A DNA stretch of 9,778 nucleotides. It comes from Acidothermaceae bacterium (GTDB lineage Bacteria; Actinomycetota; Actinomycetes; Acidothermales; Acidothermaceae). The stretch is taken from contig JAICLV010000095.1 in assembly GCA_025925185.1 (NCBI GenBank), positions 1 through 9,778 of the forward strand, in the 5' to 3' direction. The notes beneath the pieces were generated by a model that had not been told where the DNA came from, ran no database searches, and saw nothing but the letters and a program-made list of their open reading frames with translations. This document shows, piece after piece, positions 1-6,070 of the stretch (the stretch's first letter is position 1; every line of letters starts with the position of its first letter). The position numbers and the translations under genes are program-made.

Positions 1-1
1 A

Positions 2-160
2 ACCAGCGCCGACAACATGATCCCGCTCTGCCGCCACCACCACCGGCTCAAGACCCACCACCACTGGCAAGTCACCCTCAACCCCGACACCTCCGTCGTA
101 TGGCGAAGCCCCGCCGGCCGCGAATACCACTTGAAACCACGAAGCCAACTCGACGACTAG
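2..160 (+). CDS. HNH endonuclease (DUF222/13E12-type), C-terminal fragment
   Basis: Reading from base 2 gives 52 residues and a TAG stop; the rest of the gene lies before the window. The fragment begins TSADNMIPLCRHHHRLKTHH, which matches the last part of an HNH nuclease domain: an Asn followed by LC-x2-HHH, the metal-binding end of the beta-beta-alpha fold. In actinobacteria this motif usually closes long proteins with an N-terminal DUF222 domain. These are multicopy in many genomes and their biological role is poorly defined. The tail (HWQVTLNPDTSVVWRSPAGR and a few more residues) is also typical of that group, where a Trp and a 'SPxGR' stretch follow the HNH motif. Assignment to HNH is from visible residues; assignment to DUF222 is inferred because that domain is not in view. 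It runs convergent to kynU. Confidence 0.8.
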   Translation, partial: TSADNMIPLCRHHHRLKTHHHWQVTLNPDTSVVWRSPAGREYHLKPRSQLDD

Positions 161-199
161 CCGCACGCGGCACCATCACTCCTGTCTCTTCGTGCTGTG

Positions 200-212
200 T
201 CTCGAGATCGAG
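200..212 (+). repeat. Inverted repeat arm, partner at 524-536
   Basis: TCTCGAGATCGAG here is the exact reverse complement of CTCGATCTCGAGA at 524-536. Similarity continues imperfectly on the outer side, where 'TA..GCTCCGCCGA' here faces 'TCGCCGCGTAGGTA' there. The partner is inside the last codons of kynU. The function is unknown; it could be a dispersed actinobacterial repeat or chance palindromy around the CTCGAG core. Confidence 0.5.
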
Positions 213-276
213 ATAGCTCCGCCGACCAACGAAGACTGAACCCTGCGAACGCATTCTCGCGACCGCGCCTCGTTCC

Positions 277-357
277 GTCACACCTCGAAGCCGAGACGTC
301 TCGGAGCCGGTCATACGTCGGAACCGTCACACCTTGAAGCCGTCATGCGTCGAAGCG
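277..357. repeat. Degenerate 16-bp tandem repeat, about five units
   Basis: Units start at 277 (GTCACACCTCGAAGCC), 310 (GTCATACGTCGGAACC), 326 (GTCACACCTTGAAGCC) and 342 (GTCATGCGTCGAAGCG). A diverged unit occupies 293-309. The approximate consensus is GTCAYRCSTCGAAGCC. The diverged unit includes the 14-bp perfect palindrome CCGAGACGTCTCGG at 291-304. The repeat is non-coding in every frame that looks plausible. Confidence 0.65.
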
Positions 358-499
358 CGCCGGAGGTATTCCACCGGTGACCATGGCGATGGCCAGCACG
401 GCGGCCGCGCACGCCCACGCCCCCGGCCGCCCCTGCCCAAAATCGCTGGTGTGTCGCAAAGAAACTGACAGCGACCACCGAGAAAGTCACCGAACCCGC

Positions 500-1735
500 T
501 CACGTCACTCGCCGCGTAGGTACCTCGATCTCGAGATGCCGACCGGACGAGACGATGTCACGCAGCCGGCGCATCGCCTCGTAGACGTCGGCGAACGACG
601 TCGTCAGCGGCGAGCAGCCCAATCTGACGAGATCGGGACGGCGAAAGTCCGGCACGACCTGATGCGCGATCAGCGCTTGCGAGATCCGGTACGCGTCGTC
701 GTGCCGCAGCGACACGTGTGCGCCCCTCTTCGAGTCATCGCGCGGCGACGCGACCGAGAACCCGAGCGGCGCAAGCCACGAGTCGGCCAGCGAGATGAGC
801 AACGACGTCAAAGCGCTGCCCTTGGCGCGAAGCCGGTCAATTCCCGCCTCTGCAAGGAGTTTCACCCCCTCCTCGACCATCGCGATCCCGAGTATCGGCG
901 GTGAGCCGACGAGGAACCGCTCGATCGACTCCACCGGCGCGTAATCCGCGCCCATCTCGAACTGCGCCTGCTGCCCGAACCAACCCCAGATCGGCTGCCG
1001 AGCCACCGATTGCAAATCGTTGCGCACATAGAGAAACGCCGGCGCGCCCGGCCCGGCGTTGACGTATTTGTAGGTGCAGCCGACCGCGAGGTCGACCTGG
1101 CACGCGTCCAAGGAAATCGGTACCGCGCCAACGGAGTGGCACAGGTCCCACAACACCAACGCCCCGGCGGAGTGCGCCGCCGCGGTGATCTCCGCCATCG
1201 GCAACAGCGCACCAGACCGGTAATCGACGTGCGACAACGAAACCAGCGCCACGTCGTCCGAGAGAACCGCGACGACGTCGGCCAAAGACGACCCGTCGAC
1301 GTCGATGACGCGCAACCCGCGCGCCGACGCGAGCCCCGCGAGGATGTAGCGGTCCGTCGGGAAGTTCCCGCTGTCGGTGACGATCGTCGTCCGCGAGGGA
1401 CTCAGCTCGAGAGCAGCGGCGGCAAGCTTGTAGAGGTTCACCGACGTCGAGTCGCTCACCACCACCTGACCCGCCGCTGCCCCAAGCAAAGTGGCGCCCA
1501 GTAGGTCGCCCACCGAGCGGGGCCAGGCGATCCACGACTCCCACGAGCGCACCAACCCGTGCGCCCACTGCGAGTGCACCACCTCGAACAACCGGTCCGC
1601 CGAGGCGACCGGCAGCCGCCCGAGCGAGTTCCCATCGAGGTAGATCAGGTCGTCGTCGGCCCCGACGAAGCGCCCTCGATATGAGCGCAGCGGGTCGACG
1701 CGGTCGAGCTCTTCGACGTCCGCCCTAGAGAACAA
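500..1735 (-). CDS. kynU: Kynureninase
   Basis: Kynureninase (EC 3.7.1.3) is a PLP-dependent enzyme that cleaves kynurenine to anthranilate and alanine, or 3-hydroxykynurenine to 3-hydroxyanthranilate, in tryptophan breakdown. The 411-residue length fits the family. Visible family motifs are YLDGNSLGRLP (32-42), DSGNFPTDRY (121-130), WDLCHSVGA (196-204) with the Asp that contacts the PLP ring nitrogen, GCTYKYVNAGPGAPAFLY (219-236) with the Schiff-base Lys at about 223, and the closing PDFRRPDLVRLGCSPLTTSF (362-381). The start is TTG, 3 nt after the DUF3039 stop. A stop codon in the same frame just upstream leaves no earlier start, so translational coupling is likely. The last ten or so residues (HLEIEVPTRRVT) are not family-like and contain the repeat at 524-536. 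No tryptophan dioxygenase or formylkynurenine formamidase gene is in the window. Confidence 0.95.
   Translation of the reverse strand: MFSRADVEELDRVDPLRSYRGRFVGADDDLIYLDGNSLGRLPVASADRLFEVVHSQWAHGLVRSWESWIAWPRSVGDLLGATLLGAAAGQVVVSDSTSVNLYKLAAAALELSPSRTTIVTDSGNFPTDRYILAGLASARGLRVIDVDGSSLADVVAVLSDDVALVSLSHVDYRSGALLPMAEITAAAHSAGALVLWDLCHSVGAVPISLDACQVDLAVGCTYKYVNAGPGAPAFLYVRNDLQSVARQPIWGWFGQQAQFEMGADYAPVESIERFLVGSPPILGIAMVEEGVKLLAEAGIDRLRAKGSALTSLLISLADSWLAPLGFSVASPRDDSKRGAHVSLRHDDAYRISQALIAHQVVPDFRRPDLVRLGCSPLTTSFADVYEAMRRLRDIVSSGRHLEIEVPTRRVT
524..536 (-). repeat. Inverted repeat arm inside the kynU 3' end
   Basis: CTCGATCTCGAGA on the + strand is the exact inverted copy of 200-212. It encodes part of the final kynU residues (HLEIE), just before the stop at 500-502. 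The conserved kynureninase fold ends before it, so the repeat may have supplied the present C-terminal tail. Confidence 0.5.
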
Positions 1736-1738
1736 GCT

Positions 1739-2035
1739 TCACTCGGACGACGAGGGCTCGCCGGTGAGCACGTTGTCGTAGATGTCCTTGCACTCGGGGC
1801 AGACCGGGAAGCGCTTCGGGTCGCGCGACGGCACCCACACCTTGCCGCACAGGGCGGTGATCGGCGTGCCCATGACCGACGCCTCCACGATCTTGTCTTT
1901 GGGCGCGTAGTGCGAGAAGCGCTCGTGGTCGCCGCCGTCGTTCGACAGCCGCGGGGTCGGGGTCTCCGTCTCGGGCAGGGTCGTGGTCTCGGTCGCGGTC
2001 TCGCCCAAGCCGGGCAGCGTCTCGATATCGGTCAC
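1739..2035 (-). CDS. DUF3039 family protein, probable zinc-binding
   Basis: This is a 98-residue protein of unknown function, conserved across actinobacteria. The first 35 residues are Thr/Glu/Pro-rich and probably disordered. The conserved core is HYAPKDKIVEASVMGTPITA (42-61) followed by LCGKVWVPSRDPKRFPVCPE (62-81) and CKDIY. His42, Cys63, Cys79 and Cys82 are well placed to bind one zinc ion, which is inferred from the CxxC pair and not known for this protein. The start is GTG, 10 nt after the yqgE stop, with only a weak ribosome-binding sequence. Close spacing on both sides points to an operon with yqgE and kynU. I recognise the family from the 'ALCGKxWVPSRDPxRxPVCPxCK' signature; its biochemical role is not established. 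Confidence 0.87.
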   Translation of the reverse strand: MTDIETLPGLGETATETTTLPETETPTPRLSNDGGDHERFSHYAPKDKIVEASVMGTPITALCGKVWVPSRDPKRFPVCPECKDIYDNVLTGEPSSSE

Positions 2036-2045
2036 GGCGTCCAGT

Positions 2046-2600
2046 CTAATTCTGCGTGGGGTCGAGCGGCATCGTATGCAGCAACGCGAGCTCGCCCCGC
2101 TGCCGCTTCAGCACCCGTGACCACAAGGTGTCAGGGGCGGCGGTGAACGCGTCGTCCGGCTCGGCCTCGACGACCAGCCACCCGCCGATCCGCAGCTCCG
2201 TCTCCAGCTGGCCGGCGCCCCACCCCGCGTACCCGGCGAACAGCCGCAGCCCGTCGAGCACGCCGCTCAACTCGTCGGGCGAGCGATCAAGGTCGACCGC
2301 GCCGATCGGACCGGTCAGCCGGGTCCACCCCGCCGGAGCCTCCGACCGCACCCGCCCGAGGCACACCACGACCTGCGGAGTCACGGGACCGCCAACATGG
2401 ACGACGGCGGGCTCGCTCACCATGCTGGCCCAACGGGGCACCGCGTCGTCCGCGGAGATCTCGCTAGGCCGGTTCAAGACGACGCCGAGCGCGCCATCCG
2501 CATCGTGGTCGAGTAGGAGGATGACCGAGCGCACGAAGTTCGGATCGTCGAGCGTCGGCGAGGCAACCAGGAGCTTGCCGGCGAGCGAGGCGCCGTCCAT
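2046..2600 (-). CDS. yqgE: YqgE/AlgH family protein (UPF0301)
   Basis: This 184-residue cytoplasmic protein belongs to UPF0301, whose molecular function is still unclear; AlgH in Pseudomonas was linked to alginate regulation. Family marks run through the full length: LLVASPTLDDPNFVRSVILL (10-29), GVVLNRP (39-45), HVGGPV (68-73), FAGYAGWGAGQLE (121-133), GGWLV (139-143) and a final TLWSRVL segment. The ATG at 2600 is chosen because it begins the conserved 'LAGKLLVASP' block and follows a purine-rich GGGGTGG about 5 nt upstream. The frame stays open upstream, but the added residues are Arg/Gly-rich and unlike the family. The first 127 nt overlap the 3' end of the rhomboid-like gene in a different frame. 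The DUF3039 gene follows 10 nt downstream. Confidence 0.93.
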   Translation of the reverse strand: MDGASLAGKLLVASPTLDDPNFVRSVILLLDHDADGALGVVLNRPSEISADDAVPRWASMVSEPAVVHVGGPVTPQVVVCLGRVRSEAPAGWTRLTGPIGAVDLDRSPDELSGVLDGLRLFAGYAGWGAGQLETELRIGGWLVVEAEPDDAFTAAPDTLWSRVLKRQRGELALLHTMPLDPTQN

Positions 2601-3226
2601 CTCGACCACCCCACCATGATGCCCAACACGGGCGCCGGAAGCGCCGACCACCACGCCACGCCGAGCGCAGCGGCGAGCAAATGGCCCCACGCGGTCACGT
2701 CGGGGTCGGCGACCAGCGCGCCACCGAGCCCGGCCCACAGCAACACCACCGCCGCGACCCGAAGCCGCTGCGGGAAGAGCCCGATCGCCGCCGCGCCGAT
2801 CGCCGCCAACCCGTAGCTCACGCCGACGTCGAGGCGAGACAACGCGGACGACGGCAACGCGCCCGCCAGCACCCCCGCCGCGACGGCGCCCTCCGTCAGG
2901 AGCGTCGCGCCGACGTGACCGGTGAGGAACACGCCGAGGGTGGCCCGCGAACCGATGCGTCGCTCCAAGACGGACGCGGCGACGCCGAAGATCAGTGCCA
3001 CCACGATGAAATCGAAGACGCTGTCGACCCAAAGGCCGCTCGTGGCCAAGACGTACAACGGCCGGGTCGAGAGATGCACGACGTCCGTGCTTGAGGCCCG
3101 CAGCACATCGGACCGGGTTTGGGGATCGAGCGCGCCAAGCGTCAACGAACCCGCCGCGAGCACGCAAAGGTACGCGCAGGTGAACGGCGACTCGCGCCAG
3201 TTTGGCCACCACGCGGAGGGTCTCAC
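2474..3226 (-). CDS. Rhomboid-like integral membrane protein
   Basis: This 250-residue protein has six predicted hydrophobic segments, the minimal bacterial rhomboid layout. Visible rhomboid features are LERRIGSRATLGVFLTGHVG (about 87-106) between helices 2 and 3, GVSYG (about 135-139) with a candidate nucleophile Ser137, and AWGHLLAAALG (about 179-189) with a candidate catalytic His182. Rhomboids are intramembrane serine proteases using a Ser-His pair; the usual motif is GxSG, so GVSYG is a variant and activity is uncertain. The GTG start at 3226 follows GGGAGG by 9 nt and comes just after a predicted promoter. The earlier in-frame TTG at 3253 would lie inside that promoter's -10. The membrane part ends near residue 208; the final 42 residues are Ser/Arg-rich and overlap yqgE out of frame, so the real C-terminus deserves checking. 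Confidence 0.78.
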   Translation of the reverse strand: MRPSAWWPNWRESPFTCAYLCVLAAGSLTLGALDPQTRSDVLRASSTDVVHLSTRPLYVLATSGLWVDSVFDFIVVALIFGVAASVLERRIGSRATLGVFLTGHVGATLLTEGAVAAGVLAGALPSSALSRLDVGVSYGLAAIGAAAIGLFPQRLRVAAVVLLWAGLGGALVADPDVTAWGHLLAAALGVAWWSALPAPVLGIMVGWSRWTAPRSPASSWLPRRRSTIRTSCARSSSYSTTMRMARSASS

Positions 3227-3251
3227 GAGCACCACCCTCCCAACTGGCGTC

Positions 3252-3278
3252 AACTAGGCGCTAGCTGTTTTCGTTCCC
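3252..3278 (-). promoter_or_regulatory. Candidate ECF-type (SigH/SigE/SigR-like) promoter before the rhomboid gene
   Basis: On the - strand, GGGAAC (3278-3273) is followed after 18 nt by GTT (3254-3252). This matches the GGAA(C/T)-N17-19-GTT form known for actinobacterial SigH, SigE and SigR. A start site about 7 nt downstream would leave the GGGAGG ribosome-binding site (3240-3235) and the GTG at 3226 correctly placed. It is pattern-based only; such a short pattern can occur by chance. Confidence 0.4.
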
Positions 3279-3292
3279 AGGGAGGCGTGGCG

Positions 3293-3637
3293 TCACACGA
3301 CGACGCCCGGCTGCCCCGCCGCGTCGACGACCGGCAGTCCCGCGGCCGCCCACGCCTCCATGCCACCAGCGACGTTGACGGCCTGCCAACCCCCTTGGTT
3401 CAGCGCGTTGACCACCATCGCCGAGCGGCCGCCGATGTGGCAGACGCACACGATCGTGCGGTCGGCGGGCAACTCCTCAACGCGCTCACCGATCTCGGAC
3501 ATCGAGATGTGCACGGCCTGCGGCGCGTGCCCTCGCTCCCACTCGAATTCCTCTCGGACGTCGAGCAGAACCGCGCCGCCCTCGACTGCGGCGGAAGCGG
3601 CAGCGGCACTCATCTCGGGCACAGAGTCAAAACGCAT
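3293..3637 (-). CDS. Single-domain rhodanese-like protein
   Basis: This 114-residue protein covers one rhodanese domain. Such proteins carry sulfane sulfur as a persulfide on an active-site Cys, for sulfur transfer or thiol chemistry. Seen here: LLDVREEFEWERGHAPQAVH (24-43), the typical 'DVRExxEWxxGHxPxAxHI' entry motif; the active loop CHIGGRS with candidate catalytic Cys66 and a second Cys64 just before it; and VAGGMEAWAAAGLPV (89-103), the closing 'GGxxAWxxxGxPV' motif. The ATG start has AAGGA 8 nt upstream. It begins 10 nt after the gatD stop, which suggests co-transcription. No signal peptide is visible, so it is probably cytoplasmic. The physiological substrate cannot be told from sequence. 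Confidence 0.93.
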   Translation of the reverse strand: MRFDSVPEMSAAAASAAVEGGAVLLDVREEFEWERGHAPQAVHISMSEIGERVEELPADRTIVCVCHIGGRSAMVVNALNQGGWQAVNVAGGMEAWAAAGLPVVDAAGQPGVVV

Positions 3638-3647
3638 CGCGATTTCC

Positions 3648-4394
3648 TTAAAGAGGTTTCACAGCGGCCAGCCGCTCGGCGCGCAGGGCGTCGACGGCCG
3701 GCATGTCGAGCGGCGCCAACGGTTGCCCAACCACCCACGACAGCAAAAGGTCTGCCAACTCTGGGTTTCTGGCCAATCCCGGGCCGTGCAGATAGGTGCC
3801 GAGGATGTGTCCCTGCACGGCGCCCTCGACTTCGCCCACGCCGTTGCCGACGCCGGCGCGCACCCGCGCCAGCGGGTGTGCGCCGGCGCCCAAAGCCGTG
3901 CCCCCTGCGTGGTTCTCGTAGCCGGTCAGGGGCTGCGTGAGCTCCACACCGGGCGACGGCAACGCGTCGGCCAACAACTCGCCGACCGCGCGCTTCGGTA
4001 GCCGTGCGGTGGTCACGTCGAGCAGCTCGAGACCCGGCTCCAACACACCGTTGGAGCCCGGGAATTCCCTGCCCAGCAACTGGTATCCGGCGCAGACGCC
4101 GAACACCACCGCGCCTCGCTCTACCGCCGAATTCAACCCGCCGTCGCGCCGCAACGCGCGCGCGGCGGCGACCTGCGCGTCGTCCTCGCCACCACCGAGC
4201 AGGTACACGTCGGCGCCGGCGGGCACGGGTTTCCCGGCGTCCAACTCGAGGGGCTCGACGGCGAAGGCACGCGCGCGGGCACGCATGGTGAGCACCCGCA
4301 GGTTGCCCCCGTCGCCGTACGTGCCGAGCAGCGTCGGATAAACGGAGACCAGCCGGATGACGGAGTCGCGAGGGATGGACGAGTTATAGGGCAT
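3648..4394 (-). CDS. gatD: Lipid II isoglutaminyl synthase, glutamine amidotransferase subunit GatD
   Basis: GatD is a class I (CobB/CobQ-like) glutaminase. It releases ammonia for MurT to amidate the D-glutamate of the lipid II stem peptide at the inner face of the membrane. The 248-residue length is normal. Visible marks are VSVYPTLLGTYGDGGN (16-31), which is the family's N-terminal 'YPxLLxxYGDxGN', YLLGGGEDDAQVAAA (64-78), the nucleophile elbow FGVCAGYQLLG with Cys101, GYENHAGG (158-165), and GTYLHGPGLARNPELADLLL (199-218) with catalytic His203. The ATG at 4394 is supported by GGAGGGGG 8 nt upstream and overlaps the murT stop by 11 nt, so translational coupling is likely. A pure cobyric acid synthase is excluded by the short length and by the MurT partner. 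Confidence 0.95.
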   Translation of the reverse strand: MPYNSSIPRDSVIRLVSVYPTLLGTYGDGGNLRVLTMRARARAFAVEPLELDAGKPVPAGADVYLLGGGEDDAQVAAARALRRDGGLNSAVERGAVVFGVCAGYQLLGREFPGSNGVLEPGLELLDVTTARLPKRAVGELLADALPSPGVELTQPLTGYENHAGGTALGAGAHPLARVRAGVGNGVGEVEGAVQGHILGTYLHGPGLARNPELADLLLSWVVGQPLAPLDMPAVDALRAERLAAVKPL

Positions 4395-5679
4395 CGCGCG
4401 CACCCCCTCCACGTCGCAGCATCTCGCGAAACGCGGTGTAGGTGCCAACCGCGTCGAGCGGCTCGTCGGTCGCCGGCACAGAAGATGGCATCGAAGACGG
4501 CGCTGACGGCCCTGACTGCGCTGTCGGCGCCGACGGCGCTGACTGCGCTTTCCAGGGGTCTTCGACGGTGACGTGGTCGACACCCGCGTAGGCGAGCCGC
4601 ACGGCGAGGTCGTGCCGCCGCTCCCCGGTCGCGACGACGAGGCGGCCGGTCAGCTGCTCGAACGGCACGTCCCAAAGCCACGAGGGGTCCTTGCCGTCGG
4701 CGGCGCGCGCGTTGATCGCGATCACCACCGGCGCGGGCGCGGGCGCGAGCATGGCGAACATCTCCACCCAGCCTGCCGGATTCTTGCCGAGCAGCAGCCG
4801 CACCCGCCGTCCGCCCAACGTCACCGTCTGGTAGCGACCTCCGACGGAGCCGACCGACGCCATCGCCGGCAACGCGACGTCGGGCGCCACGCCGAGGGTG
4901 CGGGCGGCCGCGAGCGCCATCACGGCGTTGGCCTGGTTCGCCGTGCCCGGCAAGGCCAAGAGCAGCGGGTGCCGCGCGCCGCCGGGGTCGACCGCGGCTC
5001 CGTCGTCCAAGCGCCACGACGGCGACGGACGGCGAAACCCGCACTCGCAGCCCCAATCGCGGCCGTCGCGGTTCAAGATCGCCCCACACGAGGGGCACAG
5101 CACCGAGTCGGCGGTCCAGTTGTTGCCGACAGACACCCACGTGACATCGTGGAGCACGCTCGCGGCCCAGACGACGTGCGGGTCGTCGGCGTTGGCGATG
5201 GCGGTCAGCGAGGGCAGCGCGGCGAATGTCGTGCGCCAGCGCCGCGCGACCATCGCGACCTCGCCCACCCGGTCCAGCTGATCGCGACTCAGGTTTCCCA
5301 GCACGAGCAGCGCGTCCGGCGCCGCACCGAGCAGGCCTGGCAGGTAGGTCTCGTCGGCTTCGAGGACGACGGGGGCGTCGTCCGGCACCCGCTGCGTGGG
5401 CATCGCGAGCGCCGCGACGAGGCCGGCCGGCATGTTGGCGCCGGAATTGTTGGTGAGCACCGGGCCGGCCGCTCGCATGGCGGCGGCCAGCAGGCGCGTC
5501 GTCGTGGTCTTGCCGTTGGTCGCCGAGACGAAGACGACGCGGCGGCCACGGCTCAGCTGGGCAAACGCGTCAGGACAAGCGGCGAGCACCACTCGGCCGC
5601 CGATCACGAAACCGTCACCGCGGCGAAGGGTCCGCGACAGCGCGCCGGCGAGTCGGCCCAGGCCGGTGGCGGCGCGCAA
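4384..5679 (-). CDS. murT: Lipid II isoglutaminyl synthase, Mur ligase-like subunit MurT
   Basis: MurT is the ATP-dependent Mur-ligase-like partner of GatD. It activates the alpha-carboxyl of D-Glu in lipid II so that GatD ammonia can convert it to D-isoglutamine, affecting wall cross-linking. The 431 residues show the P-loop SATNGKTTTTRLL (52-64), NNSGANMPAG (77-86), the acidic LEADETYLP (106-114), GNLSRDQLDRVGE (128-140), a four-Cys zinc-ribbon insert CPSCG...CECG (195-214) diagnostic of MurT, and the C-terminal DUF1727 region with INARAADGKDPSWLWDVPFE (322-341), whose Asp337 matches the Asp reported to complete the GatD active site. The start is TTG, 25 nt after the upstream stop, with no other start in frame and a weak ribosome-binding site. 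A roughly 30-residue Ser/Ala/Pro-rich insertion (378-405) precedes the final conserved GTYTAFREML. Confidence 0.95.
   Translation of the reverse strand: MRAATGLGRLAGALSRTLRRGDGFVIGGRVVLAACPDAFAQLSRGRRVVFVSATNGKTTTTRLLAAAMRAAGPVLTNNSGANMPAGLVAALAMPTQRVPDDAPVVLEADETYLPGLLGAAPDALLVLGNLSRDQLDRVGEVAMVARRWRTTFAALPSLTAIANADDPHVVWAASVLHDVTWVSVGNNWTADSVLCPSCGAILNRDGRDWGCECGFRRPSPSWRLDDGAAVDPGGARHPLLLALPGTANQANAVMALAAARTLGVAPDVALPAMASVGSVGGRYQTVTLGGRRVRLLLGKNPAGWVEMFAMLAPAPAPVVIAINARAADGKDPSWLWDVPFEQLTGRLVVATGERRHDLAVRLAYAGVDHVTVEDPWKAQSAPSAPTAQSGPSAPSSMPSSVPATDEPLDAVGTYTAFREMLRRGGGARDAL
4403..4410 (-). promoter_or_regulatory. Strong ribosome-binding site of gatD
   Basis: GGAGGGGG lies 8 nt before the gatD ATG and inside the last codons of murT. 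It fixes the gatD start at 4394 rather than the GTG or other in-frame codons further upstream. Confidence 0.75.
4512..4549 (-). repeat. Short direct repeats in the murT Ser/Ala/Pro insertion
   Basis: CTGACTGCGCT occurs at 4512-4522 and again at 4539-4549, within a wider tract of GGCGCTGAC-like words. It encodes alternating SAP and QSG/QSA residues. This is consistent with local repeat expansion in a tolerant linker of MurT. Confidence 0.55.
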
Positions 5680-5704
5680 ACGCGCACCGGTCGGCGGCGC
5701 CGCC

Positions 5705-6070
5705 TTAGTGGGCAGCGGGTTCTTCCGCGCGTGGCGCCGCGGACTGCCCGGTCGAGTCGTCCGACGTCAGCTCGGCCGCGGTCGGCTGCTGCCCCAGCGA
5801 CCCGGCGGCGTCGCGCTTGCGCGCCGCGGTCTCCACGCGGGCGGTCACGTCGGCCATCGCGTGGGTCAGACCGCCGAGGATCCCACCGACCACGACCACG
5901 CCGATGCCGACGAAGAAGAGCCAGGGCAGGGCGTCGATCAAGCCGATGCCGGCGGCGATGAAGCCGCCGCACACCAAGACGACGACGACCCACGAGACTG
6001 GGCGGCCCTTGATGTGCCCGCCGACCTCGGCGACCGACGTCGAGTCGGCATCGCGGCTCTTGTCGCTCAT
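5705..6070 (-). CDS. Small two-helix integral membrane protein (possibly DUF6704/HGxxPAAW type)
   Basis: This 121-residue protein has a short polar N-terminus, two hydrophobic helices (about 27-45 and 49-67: WVVVVLVCGGFIAAGIGLI and LPWLFFVGIGVVVVGGILGG), then a charged Ala/Glu-rich cytoplasmic tail rich in small residues. The segment GGHIKGRPVSW before helix 1 recalls the HG-x2-P-A-A-W signature of small actinobacterial membrane proteins, but I am not certain of the family. The ATG is preceded by GGAGGA at 5 nt spacing and overlaps the upstream gene stop as ATGA, a sign of coupled translation. murT follows 25 nt downstream. The role is unknown; the position before murT-gatD makes an envelope function possible but unproven. 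Confidence 0.8.
   Translation of the reverse strand: MSDKSRDADSTSVAEVGGHIKGRPVSWVVVVLVCGGFIAAGIGLIDALPWLFFVGIGVVVVGGILGGLTHAMADVTARVETAARKRDAAGSLGQQPTAAELTSDDSTGQSAAPRAEEPAAH

Larger units (their letters stand above)
161..499. other. Non-coding convergent intergenic region with repeats
   Basis: This lies between the stops of the HNH fragment and kynU. No reading frame here looks like a real protein: the + strand frame from 377 and the - strand frame ending at 78 have Arg/His-rich, low-complexity translations and run into the neighbouring genes. The stretch holds one arm of an inverted repeat (200-212), a degenerate 16-bp tandem repeat (277-357) and a GC-rich tract with a NotI-type GCGGCCGC near 401. 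No convincing hairpin followed by a T run was found for either convergent gene. Confidence 0.7.

Noticed and set aside
377..904. 175-residue + strand frame with a GGAGG upstream of its GTG
   Set aside because: Most of it lies antisense to kynU, and its residues are Arg/His-rich without domain signals. The upstream GGAGG is 10 nt away and probably coincidental.
2601..3212. Upstream extension of the yqgE frame
   Set aside because: The added 204 residues are an out-of-frame reading of the rhomboid-like gene, while family similarity starts exactly after the ATG at 2600.
4573..5961. 462-residue open frame on the + strand opposite murT and the two-helix membrane gene
   Set aside because: Its translation is Arg/Gly/His-rich with no motif, while the opposite strand encodes a clear MurT with P-loop, zinc ribbon and DUF1727 residues. 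Long antisense frames are common in high-GC DNA.
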